This document shows, piece after piece, positions 1 through 6,567 of a stretch of DNA of 11,681 bases. Position 1 is the first letter of the stretch; the number at the start of each line of letters is the position of its first letter. Source of the DNA: Gammaproteobacteria bacterium (lineage in GTDB: Bacteria > Pseudomonadota > Gammaproteobacteria > Pseudomonadales > Azotimanducaceae); contig JABIVN010000298.1 of NCBI GenBank assembly GCA_018667205.1, positions 1-11,681 on the forward strand, in the 5' to 3' direction. A program made the position numbers and the translations under genes. Below the pieces are notes generated by a model. That model searched no databases and had not been told where the DNA came from. It worked only from the letters and a program-made list of their open reading frames with translations.

Positions 1-896
1 GCGCAACCGCCCATGCCACCGAAAAGCCCCGTCGCCGTATTAGCGACGCCTTGGGCAACACACTCACGGTTACCACGACCACGAGTTTCAGTGACTTCGT
101 CAACCAGTCTTAGGGTTAGCAGAGATTCGATCAGTCCTATAGTGGCGAGAATAATCGCGTAGGGCAAAATGATCATCAGTGTCTCGAATGAAAACGGGAC
201 TGCGGGGATATGGAAGCTAGGGAAGCCACCCTTGATCGATGCGATATCACCGACAACTCGAGTATCCAGATCAAGACTAAATACCAACAGACTAACAACA
301 AGGATGGCGACCAGCGAAGAAGGAATTGACGTCGTGAGGCGGGGTAAGAAGTGAATGATTGACATAGTGATGAAGACTAGGCCGATCAACATGTACAGCT
401 GTTGCCCTTCCAGCCAGGCAACATCCAAAATGCTCCCCTGCATGAAAGTTCCATTGAGCCAACCGGGTTCACCTGCGACCCCAAACTGACCAAGTTGGGC
501 AAGGAAGATCACGATCGCCAACCCGTTAACGAATCCCAGCATGACAGGGTGCGGAACCATGCGGATAAACTTACCCAGTTTGAGCAGACCCGCGCCGATC
601 TGAATGAAGCCCATCAATACGACCGTGGCGAACAGGTATTCGACACCATGGTCGGCTACCAGTGCGACCATGACAACGGCCAACGCGCCTGTAGCACCGG
701 ATATCATGCCGGGTCTCCCGCCAATACAGGCGGTGATTAAGCCGACCATAAAGGCTGCATACAAACCGACCAAGGGCTCTACACCAGCAACAAAGGCAAA
801 CGCGACGGCCTCTGGTACAAGCGCTAGTGCAACGGTGATGCCGGACAACAGGTCATTTTTAATGGTGGTAACTTTAGAGGCTTGTATCTCAAACAT
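1..896 (-). CDS. SulP-family inorganic anion transporter, N-terminal part (cut by left window edge)
   Basis: The reading frame starts at ATG 896-894 on the minus strand and stays open to base 1, giving 298 codons of a longer gene. The protein is almost wholly hydrophobic, with successive membrane segments. It carries SulP hallmarks: an early [10 protein letters not shown] segment (residues 26-35), [11 protein letters not shown] (61-71), [14 protein letters not shown] (115-128), and a C-terminal stretch with [13 protein letters not shown] and GLFGGMGGC near 260-298. SulP proteins are inner-membrane carriers of sulfate, bicarbonate or other anions and usually end in a cytoplasmic STAS domain, which would lie outside this window. 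The start has AAAGG about 6 nt upstream. It is encoded in the same direction as the SDR gene, 271 bp downstream of it, so it probably has its own promoter. The family call is secure; the anion transported is unknown. Confidence 0.93.
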   Translation of the reverse strand, partial: MFEIQASKVTTIKNDLLSGITVALALVPEAVAFAFVAGVEPLVGLYAAFMVGLITACIGGRPGMISGATGALAVVMVALVADHGVEYLFATVVLMGFIQIGAGLLKLGKFIRMVPHPVMLGFVNGLAIVIFLAQLGQFGVAGEPGWLNGTFMQGSILDVAWLEGQQLYMLIGLVFITMSIIHFLPRLTTSIPSSLVAILVVSLLVFSLDLDTRVVGDIASIKGGFPSFHIPAVPFSFETLMIILPYAIILATIGLIESLLTLRLVDEVTETRGRGNRECVAQGVANTATGLFGGMGGC

Positions 897-924
897 GCGA
901 AACCTTTAGCGACGATGAAAGCTT

Positions 925-945
925 CTGTGTGACTAAGTCGCACAG
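925..945. promoter_or_regulatory. 21-bp near-perfect palindrome upstream of the SulP gene
   Basis: The arms CTGTG-T-GACT and AGTC-G-CACAG pair around a central A at 935, with 9 of 10 pairs matching and one T/G mismatch (930/940). It ends 29 bp before the SulP start. It could be a dimeric repressor or activator operator, or a hairpin in the mRNA leader. The right half, TAAGTCGCAC (934-943), is one base different from TAAGTCACAC in the SDR leader (1955-1964). Seen directly in the sequence; the function is inferred. Confidence 0.5.
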
Positions 946-1167
946 CGGGGTGATACCAATCGTCAGTAAATGATTTTTTGAAGCGACGGGCGGGGCGCGC
1001 AGTCTACCTATTATTGCAGGCCGATACAATCAGCTGGACCCTGCAGAGAAATCATGAGTTGTCCGTCCAAGTTTATCCGCAAGGATTAATCACCAGGGTG
1101 GGTAGAGAAATATCAGCGTGGCTAGGTTCCAGTTGCCTGGGCGTGGCTAAAAATACCGGTAAAGCGC

Positions 1168-1932
1168 CTAGGGCAGCCCGATGGTCATGCCGCCGTCTAC
1201 GACCATCTCTGCGCCAGTAATGTAGATGCTTTCATCGGTCGCCAGGAAAACAGCCATATTTCCTATATCTCTGGCAGGATCACCCATGTAGCCGATAGGT
1301 AACTTTTGTTCAATTTGGCTACGGAGTGCTGCTGGGTCGTCCACTGCGGCGAAAACGGGGTCCAAAATAGGCGTGTCGATGATACCTGGATGAATAGAGT
1401 TGCAGCGAATACTGATCGCGGCATTTTCCAGCGCTACAGTTTTGGTCAGTAGCCGGACGCCACCTTTGCTTGCGCCGTATGCTGCGCCGCCTAACTGACC
1501 GCGAAGCCCGACGACGGAAGACAGATTAACGATTGAGCCGCGAGTCTCCCCGGTATTTTTTTTCATGGCACGAACGGCATGCTTACATCCAAGGAAGACG
1601 CCGGTGAGATTAACGTCCATTACGCGCTGCCAGTCTTCTAGCAGGGTTTCGTCGACAGGGCTGCTGCTGAAAATACCTGCATTATTCACGAGGACATCAA
1701 TGCGACCAAAACGGGAGACCACCTGTTCTATGGTGTCGATCCAGCTCTGCTCTGCAGAGACGTCCTGGGTCAGGAACTCAGCGCCGAGACTTTTGGCAAC
1801 GGCCTGTCCCCTTGGGTTGATATCAGTGATGATTGTCTGCGCCCCCTCTTCGACGAAGCGTTGCGCGATGCCTGCGCCCAGACCAGAAGCACCTCCCGTT
1901 ACTAAGGCGATTTTATTATTCAGTCGTCCCAT
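1168..1932 (-). CDS. SDR-family NAD(P)-dependent oxidoreductase
   Basis: A complete 254-residue classical short-chain dehydrogenase/reductase of normal family length. Cofactor motif TGGASGLG is at residues 12-19 and NNAG at 83-86. The catalytic tetrad is N108, S139, Y152 (YGASK) and K156. D37 at the end of the second strand predicts a preference for NAD(H) over NADP(H). The C-terminus, with YITGAEMVVDGG, is typical. Such enzymes oxidise or reduce a hydroxyl/carbonyl group, are cytosolic, and are common in ring and alicyclic degradation, but the substrate cannot be told here. The start is well supported: GGAGG (complement of 1937-1941) lies 4 nt upstream of the ATG. Three 11-bp repeats lie just behind that site. 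It is divergent from the DEAD-box gene. No convincing hairpin terminator was seen after its TAG. Confidence 0.93.
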   Translation of the reverse strand: MGRLNNKIALVTGGASGLGAGIAQRFVEEGAQTIITDINPRGQAVAKSLGAEFLTQDVSAEQSWIDTIEQVVSRFGRIDVLVNNAGIFSSSPVDETLLEDWQRVMDVNLTGVFLGCKHAVRAMKKNTGETRGSIVNLSSVVGLRGQLGGAAYGASKGGVRLLTKTVALENAAISIRCNSIHPGIIDTPILDPVFAAVDDPAALRSQIEQKLPIGYMGDPARDIGNMAVFLATDESIYITGAEMVVDGGMTIGLP

Positions 1933-1943
1933 TGTTCCTCCGT

Positions 1944-1976
1944 TAAGTCACGCGTAAGTCACACATAAGTCTAACG
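1944..1976. repeat. three 11-bp direct repeats (TAAGTC core) in the SDR leader
   Basis: TAAGTC occurs at 1944-1949, 1955-1960 and 1966-1971, exactly 11 bp apart; the first two units share TAAGTCAC. The array starts 11 bp upstream of the SDR start codon on the non-coding side. A spacing near one helical turn suggests a protein-binding array on one DNA face, though a simple duplication is also possible. The core recurs in the palindrome upstream of the SulP gene. Confidence 0.5.
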
Positions 1977-2153
1977 GCAATTAGTCGGCTATGGTTAAGC
2001 CTGTCACAAAATACCTGCTAATTTGGGTTGTACCCCCCTTTTGATTGCCGCTAAAGGTGATATTTAGCCCTCAATTCAATTTTTATGCCTCGAATGACAT
2101 GACGAGAGCCCGAACAGGATAAGATGGCGGGTCTTGCATACTAGCAATAAAAA

Positions 2154-2158
2154 AAGGA
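2154..2158 (+). promoter_or_regulatory. Shine-Dalgarno AAGGA that decides the DEAD-box helicase start
   Basis: AAGGA at the end of a seven-A run lies 7 nt upstream of CTG 2166, which is ideal spacing. A TAA in the helicase frame at 2148-2150 prevents any start further upstream. No comparable site precedes TTG 2223, the first standard in-frame start codon. Confidence 0.55.
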
Positions 2159-2165
2159 TCTGAAC

Positions 2166-3590
2166 CTGACATCCCTACTGGATTTACCCTTACACAAACA
2201 GCTGTTCAAGGCGCTCGAAACATTGGGCTTCAGTGAGGCTACCGAGGTTCAAAGCAGCGCTATACCAGCAATTCTTGACGGTCGGGATGTCATGGTGTCG
2301 GCTAAAACCGGCAGTGGTAAAACTGCCGCCTTTCTGCTGCCTATGCTGGACCACATGCTTCAAAAGAATGGGCCAGGTCACGGTACACGAGGATTGATAC
2401 TCCTGCCGACACGGGAACTTGCACTCCAAACGGTAAAGACCTTTGAAAAACTCGCAAAATTCACGCCTATCAAGTGTGGCATTGTGATCGGTGGCGAAGC
2501 TTACAAGCACCAGATTGCATCGTTACGTAAGAACCCCGAAGTGATTATCGCAACCCCCGGCCGACTGGTAGAGCATTTAGACAAGAGCTCAATCGATTTC
2601 GATGATCTTGAGTTTCTGGTGCTTGATGAGGCTGATCGGATGCTAGACATGGGTTTTACAGAGGATATGAATACGATAGCGGCTTCTTGTAGAGAGCAGC
2701 GACAGAATCTGTTGTTTTCGGCGACATTGAAACATCGGAACTTTGGCCGTATTCAGGATATTTTAAGCAATCCTGTCTCTATCGAAGTTGATTCTTTCAA
2801 AGAAGGCCATAGCCAGATAACCCAACAAATGGTTTTGGCTGACGGTGATGATCACAAGCGGAAGTTGATCAGGGTCCTGGTAGAAGAAGAGAAAGCAGAA
2901 AAAGTTTTTGTTTTTTGCAAAACCCGGGCGCAATGCACTGCGGTGGGCGAACATCTTGCAGCGACGGATTTGAAGGTCGGGTACCTGCATGGCGAGATCC
3001 CGCAGAGTGATCGGAAGCAGGTGCTGAATCGATTCCGTGATGGCAAACTGCAGGTGCTGGTGGCGACGGATGTCGCGGCCCGGGGCCTTGATGTGTCTGA
3101 TGTTGATCTGGTGATCAATTACACCGTGGCTCATTCAGGCGATGACCACGTGCATCGAGTGGGAAGAACCGGGCGTGCAGGACGGGAGGGCAAAGCGGTT
3201 ACGCTGGTTGATCGTATCGACTGGAACAAAAATTCCAGTATCGAGCGGTACCTGAAAATACGTTTCGAACATCGATCGGTGAAAGGGCTGAAAGCAGCCT
3301 ATACTGGGCCCATTAAGGTGAAAAAGTCGGGCAAAGCGGTCGGGAAGAAGAAAAAACCCCGCAAAGATGCGCCGCTAAAAGGTCCTGCCCCGAAACAGCG
3401 CGCTAGGAACAAGAAAAACATCGGCAAGGGACGCAACGCGAAGCGAGGTGAGGCTAAGGGTGACGAAACTAAAGGTGACGAAACTAACCCTTATAAAGCT
3501 AAGGGAAGCAGTCTCTATAGCAAATATCGAAAAAGAACGCCGGAGGGCCAGGTAGGGGCGAGCGCTAAACAAGAGACCGCGAAGGATTAG
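2166..3590 (+). CDS. SrmB-like DEAD-box ATP-dependent RNA helicase (probable CTG start)
   Basis: All core superfamily 2 motifs are present (numbering from CTG 2166): motif I AKTGSGKT (46-53), Ia PTRELA (from 81), Ib TPGRL (130-134), II DEAD (154-157), III SAT (185-187), V ATDVAARGLD (300-309) and VI HRVGRTGRAG (330-339). A basic Lys/Arg-rich tail of about 90 residues carries a KKNIGKGR segment resembling the tail of E. coli SrmB, a helicase of large-ribosomal-subunit assembly. The usual family N-terminus (LDLPL...FKALETLGF, then the Q of the Q-motif) is encoded from 2166. No ATG, GTG or TTG occurs in frame until TTG 2223, which would cut this region off. The protein is 474 residues from CTG, 455 from TTG. 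It is divergent from the SDR gene and reads as a housekeeping gene next to the catabolic cluster. The SrmB assignment is by similarity of style only. Confidence 0.9.
   Translation: MTSLLDLPLHKQLFKALETLGFSEATEVQSSAIPAILDGRDVMVSAKTGSGKTAAFLLPMLDHMLQKNGPGHGTRGLILLPTRELALQTVKTFEKLAKFTPIKCGIVIGGEAYKHQIASLRKNPEVIIATPGRLVEHLDKSSIDFDDLEFLVLDEADRMLDMGFTEDMNTIAASCREQRQNLLFSATLKHRNFGRIQDILSNPVSIEVDSFKEGHSQITQQMVLADGDDHKRKLIRVLVEEEKAEKVFVFCKTRAQCTAVGEHLAATDLKVGYLHGEIPQSDRKQVLNRFRDGKLQVLVATDVAARGLDVSDVDLVINYTVAHSGDDHVHRVGRTGRAGREGKAVTLVDRIDWNKNSSIERYLKIRFEHRSVKGLKAAYTGPIKVKKSGKAVGKKKKPRKDAPLKGPAPKQRARNKKNIGKGRNAKRGEAKGDETKGDETNPYKAKGSSLYSKYRKRTPEGQVGASAKQETAKD
3459..3488 (+). repeat. in-frame 15-bp tandem duplication (KGDET x2) in the helicase tail
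   Basis: GGTGACGAAACTAAA at 3459-3473 is followed by GGTGACGAAACTAAC at 3474-3488, one mismatch. The length is a multiple of three, so it only lengthens the low-complexity charged tail. It is probably a neutral replication-slippage product. Confidence 0.75.
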
Positions 3591-3677
3591 CTCGTCCATG
3601 AAATACTCCGGCCCCTCAGCTTGTGAGCGGAACTAAAACTCAGTCATGAATACCCCGTCTGGGCAGCGATGGTTTGC

Positions 3678-4172
3678 TCATTCGTCAGCGGGTTGCTGTA
3701 GTTGCCAGTCTTCGTTTGGTTGGTCTATGAAGTTCGGCGTCTCGCCCTTGAGCAAGGCGATGATACCCGTCGTCATATTCCCCAGCGCTACTTCCAGCGC
3801 CTGACCTATTTCGTGCTCATTCAACGTGTCATCTGCGGTCATCTTCCCGGCCCAGCGAATCGTGCAATGTTCGTCATCAATTGGGGTCACGGTAGCGACG
3901 ACGGTGTAGTCCTGCATGCCTATGGGCTTGCCCGCGGTGAGCGTGTACGAAAACATCCGTTGGTCGTTATCAAACGCAACTAACCTGTGTTGTACATAAC
4001 CTTGAGTCGCGAGTTCGATATCACGGACCATACCGATCCCCTCGCCTTTGACTGCGATTCTGCTTTCACCCCCCCGAGGGATCCAATTCAGTACACGGTC
4101 GTAGTGGCGAATTTCCTCCCAGACTGTAGCTGCGGGAAGGTCGGTGTCCCGTTTGTGTTCAATGTCTATCAT
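3678..4172 (-). CDS. SRPBCC (START/Bet v1-like, polyketide-cyclase type) protein
   Basis: A 164-residue protein with the order of an SRPBCC single-domain protein. The N-terminal strand MIDIEHKRDTDLPAATVWEE leads into a helix and a DRVLNWIP segment (25-32). A run of antiparallel strands follows, and the C-terminal long helix includes EIGQALEVALGNMTTGIIALLK (121-142). The fold makes a hydrophobic pocket for lipids, aromatic polyketides or other greasy ligands; members act as binders, cyclases or accessory proteins. The frame is open further upstream to an ATG at 4406, but that extension overlaps the P450 start and has no family match, so ATG 4172 is preferred; its purine-rich leader (AAAAGAGAAC) is only a weak ribosome site. 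It is divergent from the P450 with 135 bp between them, suggesting shared control and possibly a shared substrate. The fold is likely; the function is unknown. Confidence 0.8.
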   Translation of the reverse strand: MIDIEHKRDTDLPAATVWEEIRHYDRVLNWIPRGGESRIAVKGEGIGMVRDIELATQGYVQHRLVAFDNDQRMFSYTLTAGKPIGMQDYTVVATVTPIDDEHCTIRWAGKMTADDTLNEHEIGQALEVALGNMTTGIIALLKGETPNFIDQPNEDWQLQQPADE

Positions 4173-4307
4173 GTTTTGTTCTCTTTTCTGGTGAAACAAT
4201 GTGTGGCAAGAAATCACATCAACCGCAGGAGAAAAGGCCTGTTTGGACGCTTTACTCCAAGCCGATAGAACACTAATCTGGAATAGACTTATCCGCAAGC
4301 AAGCGAG
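4173..4307. promoter_or_regulatory. divergent promoter region between SRPBCC and P450 genes
   Basis: This 135-bp gap must hold the promoters and start regions of both genes. A possible plus-strand promoter is TTGGAC (4243-4248) with a 17-bp spacer to TAGAAC (4266-4271), but both boxes are poor matches. No clear operator or strong Shine-Dalgarno for the P450 was found. The regulatory role is inferred from the layout. Confidence 0.4.
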
Positions 4308-5594
4308 ATGTTGATGACTGCTAATATCGATATTGATTCGAGTATGTTTTTCAGTAAGGAATATGCTGACAACCCTTACCCCACGCTGAAATTGTTGCGA
4401 GATCACCGCCCGGTTTATTACAACGATTTAATGAAGCAATGGATGGTGACCCGTTACGAGGATGTGATGAACATCTTCGCTGATACAGAAAACTTTTCAG
4501 CGTCACCTAATGGTGATCATATCGGTGCCGTGTTCGGTTCGACGCTGATGGAATTTGATGGCGAGGAGCACCGAAAGTTACGCGGTGTGGTCGCACCTGA
4601 GTTTGTCGGCATGAAACTGCAATCATTACTGCCGATCGTACAGCGAAATTCAATGGCGCTGATTGAAAAATTCACGATGAAGCAGGCGTCCCTGATTGCA
4701 GAAAAGGCGGCTTTAAAGGGTGAAATCGACATTGTGGACGATTTTGCGACCAGGCTGCCGTTGAACGTTATCTTGGATGTGCTCGATCTGCCGCAGGAAG
4801 CCCATGAGATGTTCCATGGCTGGTATCCCGCCATGATGAACGGCATTAGTGGCGGCCCAGAACTTCGCATTGCCGGGCAAAGAGCCAATGCCGAATATCA
4901 TGCCTACCTAGATCCGCTGATTAAGCAACGATCCTTAAATCCAGGCGATGACCTGCTTTCACGGTTGTCAGTAACGGAGGTCGACGGCAAGCGCATGACG
5001 CCAGCGGAGATAAAATCTTTTGCGAGTTTGATACTGGTTGCGGGCGCAGAAACGACGGATAAGGCAATCGCTAATCTCTGGTATCAGTTACTGGCTCATC
5101 CTGACCAATGGCAGGCGGTACAGCAGGATCCGGAATTATTGGATCGTGCTTTTACCGAAATGATGCGTATTCATGGTCCAGCTGGTGCTCAGACCCGAAA
5201 AGCGATCAATGACGTTACCCTGCATGGCGTAACGATTCAGGCAGGTGACTACGTGCATCTATCGCTTTACGGTGCCAATAGGGATGAAAGAGTTTTCAAA
5301 GATCCGGATACCTTTAATCTGTTTCGTGATGACCTTTATTTCAGCAAGGAGCTTCGTTCAGGCTATTTCAGGGACGGCACCGCAGGGCACCTTGGCTTCG
5401 GCCTGGGTCCACACTTTTGTGTTGGGTATCAATTGGCGCGGGCAGAGACAGTCATCGGCACGAAGCTGCTGATGGAAGTCGTCAAGAATCCCCGGTTCAA
5501 GCCAGGCACTAACCCAAAACCCATAGCGATCCGTTTAGAACCCTGGCACCTGCAGTTGGAATTTGATGCAGGTTTAAACCTGCGCGAACCTTGA
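4308..5594 (+). CDS. cytochrome P450, soluble bacterial type
   Basis: A complete 428-residue P450 of usual bacterial length with no signal or membrane anchor, hence cytosolic. The I-helix oxygen-activation motif is AGAETT (residues 245-250), the K-helix ExxR is EMMR (284-287), and the heme loop FGLGPHFCVG (364-373) places the cysteine thiolate ligand at C371. It would insert one O2-derived oxygen into a hydrophobic substrate using electrons from a ferredoxin and reductase, none of which is encoded here. The start is ATG 4308; ATG 4314, two codons on, is equally possible because neither has a good ribosome site. The broken alpha/beta-hydrolase gene follows after 42 bp in the same direction, suggesting a former operon. 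The family call is certain; the substrate is unknown. Confidence 0.95.
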   Translation: MLMTANIDIDSSMFFSKEYADNPYPTLKLLRDHRPVYYNDLMKQWMVTRYEDVMNIFADTENFSASPNGDHIGAVFGSTLMEFDGEEHRKLRGVVAPEFVGMKLQSLLPIVQRNSMALIEKFTMKQASLIAEKAALKGEIDIVDDFATRLPLNVILDVLDLPQEAHEMFHGWYPAMMNGISGGPELRIAGQRANAEYHAYLDPLIKQRSLNPGDDLLSRLSVTEVDGKRMTPAEIKSFASLILVAGAETTDKAIANLWYQLLAHPDQWQAVQQDPELLDRAFTEMMRIHGPAGAQTRKAINDVTLHGVTIQAGDYVHLSLYGANRDERVFKDPDTFNLFRDDLYFSKELRSGYFRDGTAGHLGFGLGPHFCVGYQLARAETVIGTKLLMEVVKNPRFKPGTNPKPIAIRLEPWHLQLEFDAGLNLREP

Positions 5595-5636
5595 TTTGGC
5601 ACCACTGTGATTGCTTGCCTAGCAGGGAGTAGTCGC

Positions 5637-6465
5637 GTGACCAGAGACCTGGTGTACCTTGTGTTTTTTTTAATGCTCTGCCTGGACGCTCATGCTGCAG
5701 ACTGGGATAGCCATGGAACGTTTAAAACCAGCGGCGGTGAACTTCACTATCGAGTATCAGGCGTGGGTAAGCCACTATTACTGCTACATGATTACTGCTA
5801 CATGATTACTGCGACATGGTTATTCGGGATACGGCCAACAGTGGCAGAGTTTTCTTGACGAATTCATCGATGATTACAAGGTGATTGCCGTAGACCTACC
5901 CGGTCACGGACAGTCCAGTAGGCTGAAAAGTAGTTTTGTCGTGGCGGACGGAGCCAAAGACATGTGGCAGCTTATGGACCACTTGAATGTGGAACAGGTT
6001 CATGGCGTGGGATATCGTGCCGGGGGGATGATATTGCTGAAGATGGCTTTGCTTGAGCCCTCAAGAGTGCGGGCAATGGTTTTGGCCTCCAGCGCTTTTA
6101 CAGTTCTTGAAGAACGCCCCAATGGGCCGTTCGAGAAGCTACCGGAGATGTACCGGAAGGGTTTGCTGCGTAATCACAAGGGTGATCTGGACAAGATCCG
6201 CGCCATACTCAGCGCGAAGTTTGTGGCGGACATAAGTGTCGCGGAACTCAAGAGTCTTAAGACCCCAACGTTGCCGGTGTCAGGTGACCGAGACGATTCG
6301 TTCCCCTTGCCCGTGGCTGTTAAAACCTACTTGGCTTTGCCCAAGGCTAGCTTGTGGATAGTCCCAGACGTTGGGCATGAGCTTTTTTGGCCCTGAGGCG
6401 GTAGTGAGCGTCTGGCGAAGCAGTTCCCTGAAGAGGTATTGCGGTTTTTCCACGAGGTTCAATAA
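5637..6465 (+). pseudogene. secreted alpha/beta-hydrolase, inactivated (frameshift, nucleophile loss, nonsense codon)
   Basis: GTG 5637, 8 nt after AGGGAG, begins a signal peptide (MTRDLVYLVFFLMLCLDAHA, then ADWDSH), so the ancestor was exported. The frame runs to the oxyanion-hole region (KPLLLLH), where extra copies of a 14-bp repeat shift it and lead to a stop at 5856-5858. Beyond the repeat the next frame continues normally: HGYSGYGQQWQSFLDEF, then VIAVDLPGHGQSS, the GDRDD acid region and the VGHE histidine. Removing 28 nt gives an unbroken 266-codon gene from 5637 to TAA 6463-6465, apart from one in-frame TGA at 6394-6396 (after HELFWP). The nucleophile elbow reads GYRAGG (codon 6016-6018 CGT) instead of G-x-S-x-G, so the enzyme would be dead even without the other lesions. 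Automatic calling would show two unrelated fragments, 5607-5858 and 5881-6396. It follows the P450 gene in the same direction. Confidence 0.85.
5777..5818 (+). repeat. three tandem 14-bp repeats (ATTACTGCTACATG) in the hydrolase pseudogene
   Basis: Copies lie at 5777-5790, 5791-5804 and 5805-5818. The first two are identical and the third has one change (ATTACTGCGACATG). One copy is enough to encode the expected LLLLHG region, so the two extra copies add 28 nt and shift the frame by +1. One or four copies would restore the frame; two or three do not. Confidence 0.93.
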
Positions 6466-6551
6466 AACGTAAATTCCAAAGGGCCGAAATACGATACGAA
6501 ATGTTGCTGTTTTAAAATGCATCGAGCTGACTGTAATTGAAAGAATTCAAT

Positions 6552-6560
6552 TGCTATAGT
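6552..6560 (+). promoter_or_regulatory. extended -10 promoter for the flavoprotein gene, probably leaderless
   Basis: TGCTATAGT is an extended -10 element (TGn plus TATAGT, five of six matches to TATAAT), ending 7 bp before the ATG at 6568. Transcription would therefore begin at or next to the start codon. There is no Shine-Dalgarno sequence before this ATG, which fits a leaderless mRNA. No good -35 box is present, as is common for extended -10 promoters. Confidence 0.5.
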
Positions 6561-6567
6561 CTGACCC

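Noticed and set aside
402..909. Plus-strand reading frames over the left end
   Set aside because: They are antisense shadows of the SulP gene, whose minus-strand translation has clear family motifs.
1116..1149. 9-bp direct repeat GCGTGGCTA, 25 bp apart, after the SDR gene
   Set aside because: Short and isolated; no transposon-like sequence lies between the copies and no function is suggested.
978..1220. 80-codon plus-strand frame between SulP and SDR
   Set aside because: It runs into the SDR gene on the opposite strand, lacks a ribosome site and has no recognisable protein features.
3591..3677. Possible terminator between the convergent helicase and SRPBCC genes
   Set aside because: CTCA/TGAG gives only 4 bp, the flanks mismatch and no T-run follows.
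4173..4406. Longer SRPBCC form starting at 4406
   Set aside because: The extra 78 residues overlap the P450 start and do not resemble an SRPBCC N-terminus, which begins naturally at 4172.
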